A DNA stretch of 12,724 bases from Sphingomonadales bacterium (lineage in GTDB: Bacteria; Pseudomonadota; Alphaproteobacteria; Sphingomonadales; Sphingomonadaceae): contig JAIYAA010000246.1 in the NCBI GenBank assembly GCA_027489295.1, positions 1 to 12,724 on the forward strand. Direction: 5' to 3'. Each line of letters opens with the position of its first letter. Position 1 is the stretch's first letter. Shown piece by piece: positions 5,987 to 12,724 of this stretch. Made by a program: the position numbers and the translations under genes. The notes beneath the pieces are model-generated. The model ran no database searches. It was given only the letters and a program-made list of their open reading frames with translations, and was not told where the DNA came from.

Positions 5987-6667
5987 CTATCGGCCGCTCA
6001 GCCGATGCCAGAGCAATCGCGCCACCCGCTTCGGCGCGCCGATCGGCAGCGGCATATCGGCAGGAACGTCGAGATCCATCCGCGCCCGATGGGCCAACGC
6101 ACCGAGCGCGCGACCGTTTCGGCTCCAGCGCGCGGCGAGTGCCTCGGCAAATCGCGGCTGGGACGCCGCACGCGCGGCGGACGCCTCGTCGCCGTCGCCC
6201 AGGTGCCGCGCAAGATCGGCCAGTGCCCAGCCTTCCCCTGCCACCGCCAGGGGATCGCCGGATGCTCCCAGCGCCGCGCCGGCCGCCACGAACAGGCTGC
6301 CCCGCCCCGCCGCGAAGCGCGCGAGCGCGAGGCCGTCGAGCGACTCTTCCTCGACCAGCACTTCCCAGCCATGCACGATCGGCACGAGCGACGCGCCGGT
6401 GACCCCGCGCGGCAGGACCTCCGCCGCCAGCCCGCGCAACACCGGCTCCGCGGGGGCGGGCGCGGTGTCGAGCTTGGCCAGCGCCTCGCGCCACCAGGCC
6501 AACCGCAACTGACCCACCGCCGGCTGGCTGGTGGTCCGCAGCAGCAGCGCGAGCGCGTCGTCCAGCGCCAGCAAGGCCGCCAGCGCAGCGCGGCTAACTG
6601 GCGGAGCGTAGGCGAGAATCAGGGCCCGTTCGGGATCGTCGGGAAGCGTGTTTAGCGAAGCGTTCAC
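5987..6667 (-). CDS. Squalene/phytoene-synthase-fold protein, probably non-catalytic
   Basis: A 226-residue, all-helical, Ala/Leu-rich protein. V-G-Q-L-R-L-A-W-W-R-E-A-L (51-63) matches the R-L-x-[WF]-W-R-[DE]-A-L signature of squalene/phytoene-synthase-fold proteins, including the group related to the mitochondrial complex I assembly factor NDUFAF6. The C-terminal R-V-A-R-L-L-W-H-R-L-S-G-R (214-226) also fits this group. The first DxxxD prenyl-diphosphate motif is not recognisable: the corresponding helix has A-L-D-D-A-L-A. Where the second motif is expected only D-L-A-R-H-L-G-D is found (151-158). It is also shorter than true synthases (about 270-300). Prenyl condensation is therefore doubtful; an assembly or scaffold role would be inference. 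The start is a GTG with a GAGGGAAGG site directly upstream. It is divergent from the Tad operon. Confidence 0.72.
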   Translation of the reverse strand: MNASLNTLPDDPERALILAYAPPVSRAALAALLALDDALALLLRTTSQPAVGQLRLAWWREALAKLDTAPAPAEPVLRGLAAEVLPRGVTGASLVPIVHGWEVLVEEESLDGLALARFAAGRGSLFVAAGAALGASGDPLAVAGEGWALADLARHLGDGDEASAARAASQPRFAEALAARWSRNGRALGALAHRARMDLDVPADMPLPIGAPKRVARLLWHRLSGR

Positions 6668-6744
6668 GCCTTCCCTCTATGGGTTGGCAGGCGATGGGGA
6701 AAGAGGCAGCGCGCATCTTCGCCCGAGGGTTTCAGTACGTCACC

Positions 6745-8661
6745 ATGGGCAGATTGTTTATCCGGCGGTTGCAGCGGGGCTTGGGCGCCCGGGCGACGGC
6801 ACGCGCCGGTCTGCTTCGGCGCCTGCGGCGCGACGTGGCCGGCAACACGCTCGCGATCATGGCCATCGCGCTGATCCCGCTGCTGTTCATCGCAGGCTCT
6901 GCCATCGACACCGCGCGGCTCTACATGGTCAAGACCCGGCTGCAGCAGGCGTGCGACGCGGGTGCGCTGGCCGGCCGGCGGTTCATGGTATCGACCAACG
7001 CGACGACACTGGACGGCACCGCGACGACCCAGGCCAACGCCTTTTTCGCGAACAATTTCAAGCTGGGCCTGTTCGGCACCAAGGCGGTGAGCTTCACCCC
7101 TTCCAAGACCAGCGAGAACCAGGTCGCCGGCACGGCCTCCGCGACCGTGCCGATGACGCTGACCACGATGATGGGCTTTGGCGATCAGGTTCTCAGCGTC
7201 ACCTGCGAAGCGCGATACGACGTGGCGGATACCGACATCATGTTCGTGCTCGATACCACCGGGTCGATGGCATGCCTCAGCTCGGATATATCTGGCTGCA
7301 ACCAGCCGGTCGTCACCTACACCCGGCCGGACGGCACCACCGGCTATTATGTGCAGGAAAAATTGGGCTCGAAAATCGCTGGCCTGCGCCAGGCGGTGCT
7401 CAACTTCTACGACACGCTGGCCGCAGCGGTCGATCCGGCGACGCACCTCCGCTACGGATTCGTGACCTACACGTCGACGGTGAACGCCGGCTATGCGGTG
7501 ACCGCCCTCTCGCCCAATTACGTGGTCAACAGCTGGACGTACAACAGCCGTTCGCTCGCCGGCGACGCGAACAACGGCGCCGGCAGTAACGCAACCTATT
7601 ACGGCAAGAGCCAGAACCAGTGTAACGCCTATTACAACCGTACGCCGGCAAGCGGCTACACGACATCGGGCAGTGCGACGCTCACTTATGGCAGCTGGAG
7701 TTCGAACAATGGCGGCACTTGTGTTGTCACCACGCAGCCGCTGAAGCCGGACTGGACATACCATGCGGTCACCTACGACACGAGCCAGTACAAGCTCGGC
7801 ACCGCCGTGACCGACCCCTCGAAAATCACCGGCGCCACATCGAAATGGCAGGGATGCCTGGAAGAGCGCGACACCACCGCGACGGGCAGCTTCGACTATT
7901 CGAACCTGCCGCCGGACCTGAACCCGGATCTGGTGCCGACCAGCGACGCGACGCGCTGGCGGCCGATGTGGCCGGACGTGGTCTATTATCGCGGCGGTTA
8001 TTCCAGCCTGACCTATTCGGGCAACAGCGCCAACCCTTACGGCGACGGTACCAGCAACTATGCGCTGGACTATTATACGCCTCTCACCGCCTATCAGAAC
8101 ATCGCCTATGGCTGGGTTTCCTGCGGCAAACCCGTGCAGCGGCTGAAGGTGATGACTAGGGCCGATGTAAGCACCTACGTCAACGCAAGCGATTTCGTAC
8201 CACAGGGCGGCACCTATCACGACACCGGCATGATCTGGGGCACGCGGCTGCTCTCCCCTACCGGGCTGTTCGCTGCCGATACCGCTGCCTGGCCGGGCCG
8301 CAACCCGCCGAAGCGCTACATCGTCTTCATGACCGACGGCGACATGGCGCCCAGCATGTGCCTGTACGGCATGTACGGCATCGAGAATTACGACCACCGG
8401 GTAACGACCACCGGCTTTCAGTCAGACTGTTCGGACAGCAGCCAGCAGGCCAATCATTACGCCCGCTTCCTCGCCGAATGTGCGGCGGCCAAGGCCCGCA
8501 ACCTCTCGGTCTTCGTCGTCGGTTTCGGCCAGACGCTGACGAGCCAGCTGACGAGTTGCGCGTCGCCGGGCCAGGCCTTCTACGCTGCCGACAACACCTC
8601 TCTGAACGCCGCCTTCCAGACGATCGCCAAGCGCGTGGCGATGTTGCGACTGACGAAATGA
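6745..8661 (+). CDS. TadG-like pilus-associated protein with von Willebrand A domain
   Basis: 638 residues from the chosen ATG. The frame is open from 6679 (660 residues), and ATGs at 6679, 6694 and 6745 are all possible. I prefer 6745 because the longer versions run close to the divergent gene's start and none has a good ribosome site. A basic N-terminus precedes a hydrophobic helix of TadE/TadG type (N34-T-L to D55), then the usual A-R-L-Y-x-V-K-x-R-L-Q-Q-A-C-D-A-G-A-L-A-G. The expected +5 Glu is absent (GNTLAIM). The vWA fold begins at D-I-M-F-V-L-D170-T-T-G-S-M, a MIDAS metal site; Y-H-D-T-G-M-I-W-G-T-R-L-L-S-P (491-505) and F-M-T-D-G-D (528-533) complete it. A roughly 200-residue insert rich in Tyr, Thr, Asn, Ser and Gly lies in between. 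There are twelve cysteines. It is probably an outward-facing component of a Flp-type pilus or adhesin system. Confidence 0.82.
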   Translation: MGRLFIRRLQRGLGARATARAGLLRRLRRDVAGNTLAIMAIALIPLLFIAGSAIDTARLYMVKTRLQQACDAGALAGRRFMVSTNATTLDGTATTQANAFFANNFKLGLFGTKAVSFTPSKTSENQVAGTASATVPMTLTTMMGFGDQVLSVTCEARYDVADTDIMFVLDTTGSMACLSSDISGCNQPVVTYTRPDGTTGYYVQEKLGSKIAGLRQAVLNFYDTLAAAVDPATHLRYGFVTYTSTVNAGYAVTALSPNYVVNSWTYNSRSLAGDANNGAGSNATYYGKSQNQCNAYYNRTPASGYTTSGSATLTYGSWSSNNGGTCVVTTQPLKPDWTYHAVTYDTSQYKLGTAVTDPSKITGATSKWQGCLEERDTTATGSFDYSNLPPDLNPDLVPTSDATRWRPMWPDVVYYRGGYSSLTYSGNSANPYGDGTSNYALDYYTPLTAYQNIAYGWVSCGKPVQRLKVMTRADVSTYVNASDFVPQGGTYHDTGMIWGTRLLSPTGLFAADTAAWPGRNPPKRYIVFMTDGDMAPSMCLYGMYGIENYDHRVTTTGFQSDCSDSSQQANHYARFLAECAAAKARNLSVFVVGFGQTLTSQLTSCASPGQAFYAADNTSLNAAFQTIAKRVAMLRLTK

Positions 8662-9230
8662 TCCGGCGGTTCCTCTCCGACCGTCGCGGCGCGACGCTGA
8701 TCGAATTCGCGATCCTGCTGCCGGTGCTGATGGCGCTGGTGATGGGGCTGATGGACACCGCCTACCAGGCCTATATCCAGGCCACCCTCGAAGGTGCGGT
8801 GCAGAAGGCCGGCCGCGACTCGACGATCGAGGCGGCGGACACCAGCACCATCGACACGCGCGTGGTCACCGCGGTCAAGCGCGTCGCCGGCAACGCGACG
8901 GTGATCCCCAGCCGGCTCAGCTATTCGAGCTTCGGCGTGATCAAGCCCGAGAGCTTCACCGATACCAACGCCAACGGCCAGTACGATGCGGGCGAGTGCT
9001 TCACCGACATCAACGGCAATGGCCAATGGGATTCTGATCCGGGCATCGCCGGCCAGGGCAATGCCAGCGACGTGACCGTCTACAAGGTCACGGTCAGCTA
9101 TGTGCGGCTGTTCCCGGTCGCCGGGCTGATCGGCTGGAGCAACCAGGTGACGCTCAGCGCGTCCACGCGGTTCAAGAACCAGCCCTACAGCACCCAGTCG
9201 ATCCCCACCCAGCAGGTGCTTTGCAAATGA
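8658..9230 (+). CDS. TadE-like pseudopilin with calcium-loop motifs
   Basis: A 190-residue protein. It starts M-I-R-R-F-L-S-D-R-R-G11 followed by A-T-L-I-E16-F-A and a hydrophobic helix to about 33. This is the pseudopilin pattern in which TadV-type prepilin peptidase cuts after Gly and Glu sits at +5. The body carries two tandem Asp/Asn loops: D102-T-N-A-N-G-Q-Y-D-A-G-E113 and D117-I-N-G-N-G-Q-W-D-S-D127. Both resemble dockerin/EF-type calcium loops. The C-terminal half looks beta-rich. Its ATG overlaps the preceding stop (ATGA), so translation is probably coupled to the TadG-like gene. It is likely a minor pilin or assembly factor of a tight-adherence pilus; the major Flp pilin and the export machinery are not in this window. 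Confidence 0.85.
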   Translation: MIRRFLSDRRGATLIEFAILLPVLMALVMGLMDTAYQAYIQATLEGAVQKAGRDSTIEAADTSTIDTRVVTAVKRVAGNATVIPSRLSYSSFGVIKPESFTDTNANGQYDAGECFTDINGNGQWDSDPGIAGQGNASDVTVYKVTVSYVRLFPVAGLIGWSNQVTLSASTRFKNQPYSTQSIPTQQVLCK

Positions 9231-9961
9231 GGCCGCCTGCGTGGTCGCGTCGGCTTGCCGCCGATCGCTCGGGCGCGTCGCTGATCGAATTCGCGATCGG
9301 CCTGCCGCTGCTGCTCACCGGTGGATTATGGGCGGCGGAGCTGACCAACTTTGCCCTCACCAACCAGCGGCTCAGCCAGGTCGCGCTGGCGCTGGCGGAT
9401 AATTCCAGCCGGGTCGGGCTGTTCAACGGCACCGGCACCACCCAGCTGCGCGAGGTGGACCTCAACGACGTGCTGCTCGCTGCCAAGCAGCAGGGCACGC
9501 CGTTCAACCTCACCGCCAACGGCCGCATCACGCTGTCGAGCCTGGAGAATAGCGGCGGCACGCAGCGCATCCATTGGCAGCGATGCCTCGGCGCCAAATC
9601 GGGCGTAGACTACGACTCGCACTATGGCAGGACGCTGAAGGCCGACGGCGTGACTTATGATCCCGCCGCGGGCGTGAATACCGCCAGCTCGGGCGACAAC
9701 AGCGCCAGCAATCCCGGCACGCTCTCGCCGAACGGCATGGGAGAGACCGGCGCGCAGGTGAATGCCCCACCCGATTCGGGGGTGATGTTCGTCGAGATCA
9801 ACTATCTCTACACGCCGATCGTCGGCAACGGCTGGTTCGCCAGCACCAAGGTGCTGCGCTACGTCGCCTCGTTCGTGGTTCGCGACAATCGCGACTACAC
9901 CCAGGTTTACAATCCCGCACCGGCGACCACCCGCTCGACTTGCGACGTCTATGCCGCGTGA
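9227..9961 (+). CDS. Second TadE-like pseudopilin
   Basis: A 244-residue protein. D14-R-S-G16 followed by A-S-L-I-E21-F-A and a hydrophobic helix to about 38 shows the same prepilin-peptidase signal as its neighbour (Gly then Glu at +5). The body has a low-complexity Ser/Asn/Gly/Pro stretch (about 152-184), then a more ordered region with V-M-F-V-E-I-N-Y-L-Y (186-195). Cysteines at 120 and 239 could form one disulfide. The ATG at 9227 overlaps the preceding TGA (ATGA); a TTG two codons earlier is unlikely. The gene ends just before the strong bidirectional terminator, so it is the last gene of the operon. It resembles TadE/TadF/TadG minor pilins in size and layout, but which of them cannot be decided from the sequence. 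Confidence 0.83.
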   Translation: MRPPAWSRRLAADRSGASLIEFAIGLPLLLTGGLWAAELTNFALTNQRLSQVALALADNSSRVGLFNGTGTTQLREVDLNDVLLAAKQQGTPFNLTANGRITLSSLENSGGTQRIHWQRCLGAKSGVDYDSHYGRTLKADGVTYDPAAGVNTASSGDNSASNPGTLSPNGMGETGAQVNAPPDSGVMFVEINYLYTPIVGNGWFASTKVLRYVASFVVRDNRDYTQVYNPAPATTRSTCDVYAA

Positions 9962-9963
9962 CG

Positions 9964-10003
9964 AAAAAGGCCCGCCCGACGGATGTCGGACGGGCCTGAT
10001 TTT
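9964..10003. terminator. Bidirectional intrinsic terminator
   Basis: A 13-bp stem (9968-9980 with 9985-9997) closes a GGAT loop and has one C/A mismatch on the plus strand, which is a G-U pair on the minus strand. It is followed by GATTTT on the plus strand, and an A-run at 9964-9968 gives TTTTT on the minus strand. It therefore ends both the Tad-like operon (plus, stop at 9961) and the pdh operon (minus, stop at 10021). Confidence 0.9.
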
Positions 10004-10020
10004 CGCCTATGCTGACAGGA

Positions 10021-11397
10021 TCAGCGATAGGTTACCTTCTTCACGACCGCGACAGCCTTGTCCGCCGTCACCATCGCGAGCTTCTCGAGGTTCGCGGCAT
10101 AGGGCAGCGGCACGTCCTCGTTGGTCACGCGCAGCACCGGCGCGTCGAGGTCGTCAAAGCCTTCTTCCATCACGAACGCGGCGACTTCCGACGCGATCGA
10201 GCAGGTCGGCCAGCCTTCCTCGACCACCACGATCCGGTTGGTCTTCTTCAGGCTTTCCAGCACGGTCTGCTTGTCGAGCGGGCGCAACGTGCGCAGGTCG
10301 ATCACCTCGGCGTCGATGCCCTCGGCCGCCAGCTTGTCGGCGGCTTCGAGGGCCACGCCCACGCCGATCGAGTAGCTCACCAGCGTGACGTCCTTGCCCT
10401 CGCGCATGACGCGGGCCTTGCCGATCGGCAGGACATAGTCGTCGAGCTTCGGCACGTCGAAGCTGCGGCCGTACATCAGCTCGTTCTCGAGGAACACGAC
10501 CGGGTCCTGGCTCCGGATCGCCGCCTTGAGCAGGCCCTTGGCATCGGCGGCGTCATACGGCGCGATCACGATCAGGCCGGGGACGCTGGCGTACCAAGGG
10601 GCATAGTTCTGGCTGTGCTGCGCGCCGACACGGCTCGCCGAGCCGTTGGGACCACGGAACACGATCGGGCAGCGCATCTGGCCACCGGACATGTAGTTGG
10701 TCTTGGCCGCCGAGTTGATGATGTGGTCGATCGCCTGCATGGCGAAGTTGAACGTCATGAACTCGATGATCGGCTTCAGGCCGCCCATCGCAGCGCCCGT
10801 GCCGACGCCGGCAAAGCCATATTCGGTGATCGGCGTGTCGATGACGCGCTTGGGGCCGAATTCGTCGAGCAGGCCCTGGGTGACCTTGTAGGCGCCCTGA
10901 TACTCGGCGACTTCCTCGCCCATCACGAAGATGCGCGGATCGGCGCGCATTTCCTCGGCCATCGCGTCGCGCAGCGCTTCGCGGACCGTGGTTTTCACCA
11001 TCTCGGTACCTTCGGGCACCGCAGGATCGGCCGGACGGGTCTTCTCGACCGCGGCGGTCAACTGGGCGGTGCCGGTTTCCGGGGCCTTCTCGGCCGGCGC
11101 AGGGGCCGGCTCGCTGGCGGGGGCCGGCGCGGCGGCGGCGGTCGAGGCGTCCTCGCCTTCGCCCGCGATCAGCGCGATCACGGTGCCGACCTTCACGTTA
11201 TCCGTGCCTTCGGTCACCAGGATCTTGGCGATCGTGCCTTCGTCGACGGCTTCGAATTCCATCGTCGCCTTGTCGGTCTCGATCTCGGCGAGGATGTCGC
11301 CGGACTTCACGACATCGCCTTCCTTGACGAGCCATTTGGCGAGCGTGCCCTCTTCCATGGTCGGCGAGAGCGCCGGCATCTTGAGTTCGATCGCCAT
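10021..11397 (-). CDS. pdhB: Pyruvate dehydrogenase E1 subunit beta with N-terminal lipoyl domain
   Basis: A 458-residue protein. Residues 1-78 are a biotinyl/lipoyl domain with the lipoylation site E-T-D-K43-A-T. Residues about 82-130 are a flexible Ala/Pro/Glu linker. From about 132 to the end is the E1-beta transketolase-like domain, with [22 protein letters not shown] and the C-terminal [10 protein letters not shown] segment. With PdhA it forms the thiamine-diphosphate E1 that decarboxylates pyruvate and passes the acetyl group to E2 in the cytoplasm. A lipoyl domain on E1-beta is known in many alphaproteobacteria but absent from most other bacterial E1-beta subunits. The gene starts 1 nt after the pdhA stop, with GGTGGAGA as ribosome site. 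The E2 gene does not follow; a terminator does. Confidence 0.96.
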   Translation of the reverse strand: MAIELKMPALSPTMEEGTLAKWLVKEGDVVKSGDILAEIETDKATMEFEAVDEGTIAKILVTEGTDNVKVGTVIALIAGEGEDASTAAAAPAPASEPAPAPAEKAPETGTAQLTAAVEKTRPADPAVPEGTEMVKTTVREALRDAMAEEMRADPRIFVMGEEVAEYQGAYKVTQGLLDEFGPKRVIDTPITEYGFAGVGTGAAMGGLKPIIEFMTFNFAMQAIDHIINSAAKTNYMSGGQMRCPIVFRGPNGSASRVGAQHSQNYAPWYASVPGLIVIAPYDAADAKGLLKAAIRSQDPVVFLENELMYGRSFDVPKLDDYVLPIGKARVMREGKDVTLVSYSIGVGVALEAADKLAAEGIDAEVIDLRTLRPLDKQTVLESLKKTNRIVVVEEGWPTCSIASEVAAFVMEEGFDDLDAPVLRVTNEDVPLPYAANLEKLAMVTADKAVAVVKKVTYR

Positions 11398-11398
11398 C

Positions 11399-12448
11399 TC
11401 AGTAGGTCTCCACCAGTACGTCGGTATAGAGTTCGGCCGGATCGGGCTCCGGCGTCTGTTCGGCGAAGTCCGCCGATTCGTTCACGATCTTGCGGATCTC
11501 GGCCTCGAGCGGCTTGAGCTGCTCTTCGGTCACGCCCATCGTCTCGAGCTCGCGCTTGACCGCCTCGATCGGGTCCGACTTGTCGCGGACCGACTGGACT
11601 TCCTCGCGGCTGCGATACTTGGCCGGATCGGACATCGAGTGACCGCGATAGCGATAGGTCTTCATCTCGAGGATGATCGGGCCCTTGCCGGCGCGGACCC
11701 AGGCGAGTGCTTCTTCCGCCGCGCCGCGGCAGGCGAGCACGTCCATGCCGTCCACCTGGATGCCGGGGATGCGGAAGCTCTCGCCGCGCTTGTACAGCTG
11801 GTCTTCTGCCGAGGAGCGGTTGACGCTGGTGCCCATGGCGTACTGGTTGTTCTCGATGACGTAGATGATCGGGAGCTTCCACAGCTCGGCCATGTTGAAC
11901 GATTCGTACACCTGGCCCTGGTTCGCGGCGCCGTCGCCGAAATAGGCCATGGCGACGCCGCCATCCTCGTTATACTTGTGCGCGAAGGCGAGGCCCGTGC
12001 CGAGCGAGACCTGGGCGCCGACGATGCCGTGGCCGCCGTAGAACTTCTTCTCGGTCGAGAACATGTGCATCGAGCCGCCCTTGCCGCGCGAGATACCCGC
12101 GCCGCGGCCGGTCAGTTCGGCCATGATCACCTTGGGGTCGATACCGTAGGCGAGCATGTGGCCATGGTCGCGATAGCCGGTGATCACCGAGTCCTTCTCG
12201 CCGTCCAGCGCCGACTGCAGGCCCACCGCAACGGCTTCCTGGCCGATGTAGAGGTGGCAGAAGCCGCCGATGAAGCCGAGACCATAGAGCTGGCCCGCCT
12301 TCTCTTCGAAACGGCGGATCAGCAGCATCTGGCGATAGAATTCGAGCAGCTGTTCCTTCGAGGCCTTGAACCGTTCCGGTTCGCTGGGCCGCTCGCGATT
12401 CGGTACGGCGGGTGGGGTCGGTGCGTTGCGTGCCGGTGCTTTGGCCAC
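11399..12448 (-). CDS. pdhA: Pyruvate dehydrogenase E1 subunit alpha
   Basis: A 349-residue protein. The thiamine-diphosphate motif runs from G171-D-G to N200-N-Q (about 30 residues, as expected), with [18 protein letters not shown] in it. The substrate/regulatory loop Y-R-Y-R-G-H-S271-M-S-D-P is present; S271 corresponds to the phosphorylation site of the mitochondrial enzyme, though bacteria usually do not use it. The first roughly 26 residues are a basic Ala/Pro tail. The frame is open to an ATG at 12544. I chose the GTG at 12448 because GAGGAA lies about 9 nt upstream, M-A-K-A-P-A-R is the usual N-terminus of the family, and the promoter-like sequence lies inside the longer version. It is the first gene of the pdhA-pdhB operon. 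Confidence 0.95.
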   Translation of the reverse strand: MAKAPARNAPTPPAVPNRERPSEPERFKASKEQLLEFYRQMLLIRRFEEKAGQLYGLGFIGGFCHLYIGQEAVAVGLQSALDGEKDSVITGYRDHGHMLAYGIDPKVIMAELTGRGAGISRGKGGSMHMFSTEKKFYGGHGIVGAQVSLGTGLAFAHKYNEDGGVAMAYFGDGAANQGQVYESFNMAELWKLPIIYVIENNQYAMGTSVNRSSAEDQLYKRGESFRIPGIQVDGMDVLACRGAAEEALAWVRAGKGPIILEMKTYRYRGHSMSDPAKYRSREEVQSVRDKSDPIEAVKRELETMGVTEEQLKPLEAEIRKIVNESADFAEQTPEPDPAELYTDVLVETY

Positions 12449-12487
12449 GATCAGATATTCCTCATCCGGGGAGGGGAAAGGCGGTGG

Positions 12488-12517
12488 CCTATACGCGCGT
12501 TTTCGCAAGGCTTGCAA
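12488..12517 (-). promoter_or_regulatory. Putative pdhA promoter
   Basis: On the minus strand TTGCAA (12517-12512) and TATAGG (12493-12488) are separated by 18 bases. Transcription would start near 12481, giving a leader of about 33 nt to the GTG of pdhA. Four of six bases match in each element. The position between ftsB and pdhA is sensible for an independent promoter. Confidence 0.45.
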
Positions 12518-12561
12518 CCAACGCGCGGGTCGGACCACGTTCATCCGCCCTAAGACGCTCC

Positions 12562-12588
12562 GCCGTAGCTGGCAACTGCCCCTACGGC
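12562..12588 (-). terminator. Hairpin just after the ftsB stop, possible weak terminator
   Basis: GCCGTAG (12562-12568) pairs with CTACGGC (12582-12588). The inner GGC/GCC (12571-12573 with 12578-12580) can extend the stem, leaving an AACT loop. It begins 1 nt after the ftsB stop codon. No T-run follows on the minus strand, so it may only attenuate read-through from ftsB into pdhA. Confidence 0.45.
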
Positions 12589-12589
12589 A

Positions 12590-12724
12590 TCACTTCTTGT
12601 CGAGCGGGATGATCACTTCGTCGGGGCGGACGACGTTGAGCTGCTTGCGGGCAAGCTCGTCGACCATGTCGGGATCGGCGCCGTGCTTCGGATCGAGCAG
12701 ATCGACTCGATTCTTCAGTTCGGC
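12590..12724 (-). CDS. ftsB: Septum formation initiator FtsB (DivIC family), C-terminal part
   Basis: Only the last 44 residues are in the window: A-E-L-K-N-R-V-D-L-L-D-P-K-H then D-P-D-M-V-D-E-L-A-R-K and a final P-D-E-V-I-I-P-L-D-K-K. The L-x-x-D-P-x-x-x-D-P-D-x-V-D-E-x-A-R pattern followed by P-x-E-x-x-x-P-L is typical of the periplasmic C-terminus of alphaproteobacterial FtsB/DivIC. That is a small bitopic division protein that links FtsL and FtsQ at the septum. The transmembrane segment and coiled coil lie outside the window. It is directly upstream of pdhA on the same strand, a gene order common in sphingomonads. Confidence 0.85.
   Translation of the reverse strand, partial: AELKNRVDLLDPKHGADPDMVDELARKQLNVVRPDEVIIPLDKK

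Noticed and set aside
6679..6744. Longer start of the TadG-like protein at 6679 or 6694
   Set aside because: The extra residues are not part of the helix signal and sit within about 80 bp of the divergent gene's GTG, where its promoter must lie. The evidence is not decisive, so the true start may still be one of these.
6664..8397. A 577-codon minus-strand open frame opposite the TadG-like gene
   Set aside because: Its composition is that of a shadow frame (many Arg, Val, Gly and His) with no signal peptide or motif. The plus-strand frame has a clear TadE-type helix and MIDAS motifs.
10009..11517. A 502-codon plus-strand open frame opposite pdhB
   Set aside because: Antisense shadow of pdhB, very rich in His, Arg, Asp and Gly, and it runs through the pdhA-pdhB junction. 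It has no domain or ribosome site.
12449..12544. N-terminal extension of pdhA from an ATG at 12544
   Set aside because: The 32 extra residues are not part of the E1-alpha family and contain the putative promoter. The GTG at 12448 has a ribosome site and gives the usual MAKAPAR opening.
10931..12553. A 540-codon plus-strand open frame opposite pdhB and pdhA
   Set aside because: Antisense to two certain genes; its Ser/Ala-rich first part mirrors the lipoyl linker and the rest is a composition artefact.

Overview
The window is a piece of a high-GC alphaproteobacterial chromosome, most likely a sphingomonad (Sphingomonas or a close relative). The evidence is the very high GC content with GC-rich third positions, the ftsB-pdhA-pdhB order with a lipoyl domain fused to the E1-beta subunit, monofunctional hisI, and TadE/TadG proteins of the sphingomonad type. 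It is gene-dense: about 15 protein genes, no RNA genes, no insertion sequences and no CRISPR. The longest stretch without a gene is about 140 bases. Taxonomy and functions were read from the translated sequence only; no database search was run.

Region 1 (1-1836, all minus strand): the first 20 codons of an acyl-CoA dehydrogenase, preceded by a MerR-family regulator whose upstream DNA carries an ACGT-centred inverted repeat resembling known LiuR operators. Then comes a small secreted protein, a cysteine-rich lipoprotein, and hisI (histidine biosynthesis). hisI and the lipoprotein gene overlap by ATGA.

Region 2 (1925-6667): a secreted ChaN/EreA-like protein (plus), a DUF7218/Rho_N-like 82-residue protein (minus), then purF and an SDR oxidoreductase as a tight plus-strand pair. 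Converging on them are a membrane-anchored EF-hand protein and a catalytically degenerate squalene/phytoene-synthase-like protein (both minus).

Region 3 (6745-9961, plus): three genes in an operon, each junction an ATGA overlap. They encode a TadG-like protein with a von Willebrand A domain, a TadE-like pseudopilin with two calcium-loop motifs, and a second TadE-like pseudopilin. They look like the minor-pilin part of a tight-adherence (Flp) pilus or a related envelope system. The secretion ATPase, platform, prepilin peptidase and major Flp pilin are not in the window. A strong hairpin with T-runs on both sides terminates this operon and the converging pdh operon.

Region 4 (10021-12724, minus): the end of ftsB, then pdhA and pdhB, the two halves of pyruvate dehydrogenase E1. 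A promoter-like sequence lies between ftsB and pdhA.

Most of the window is ordinary housekeeping. The parts best worth a second look are the orphan Tad pseudopilin operon, the putative LiuR-type operator, the ChaN/EreA-like secreted protein and the degenerate synthase-like protein. I did not find a convincing wholly new multi-gene system.
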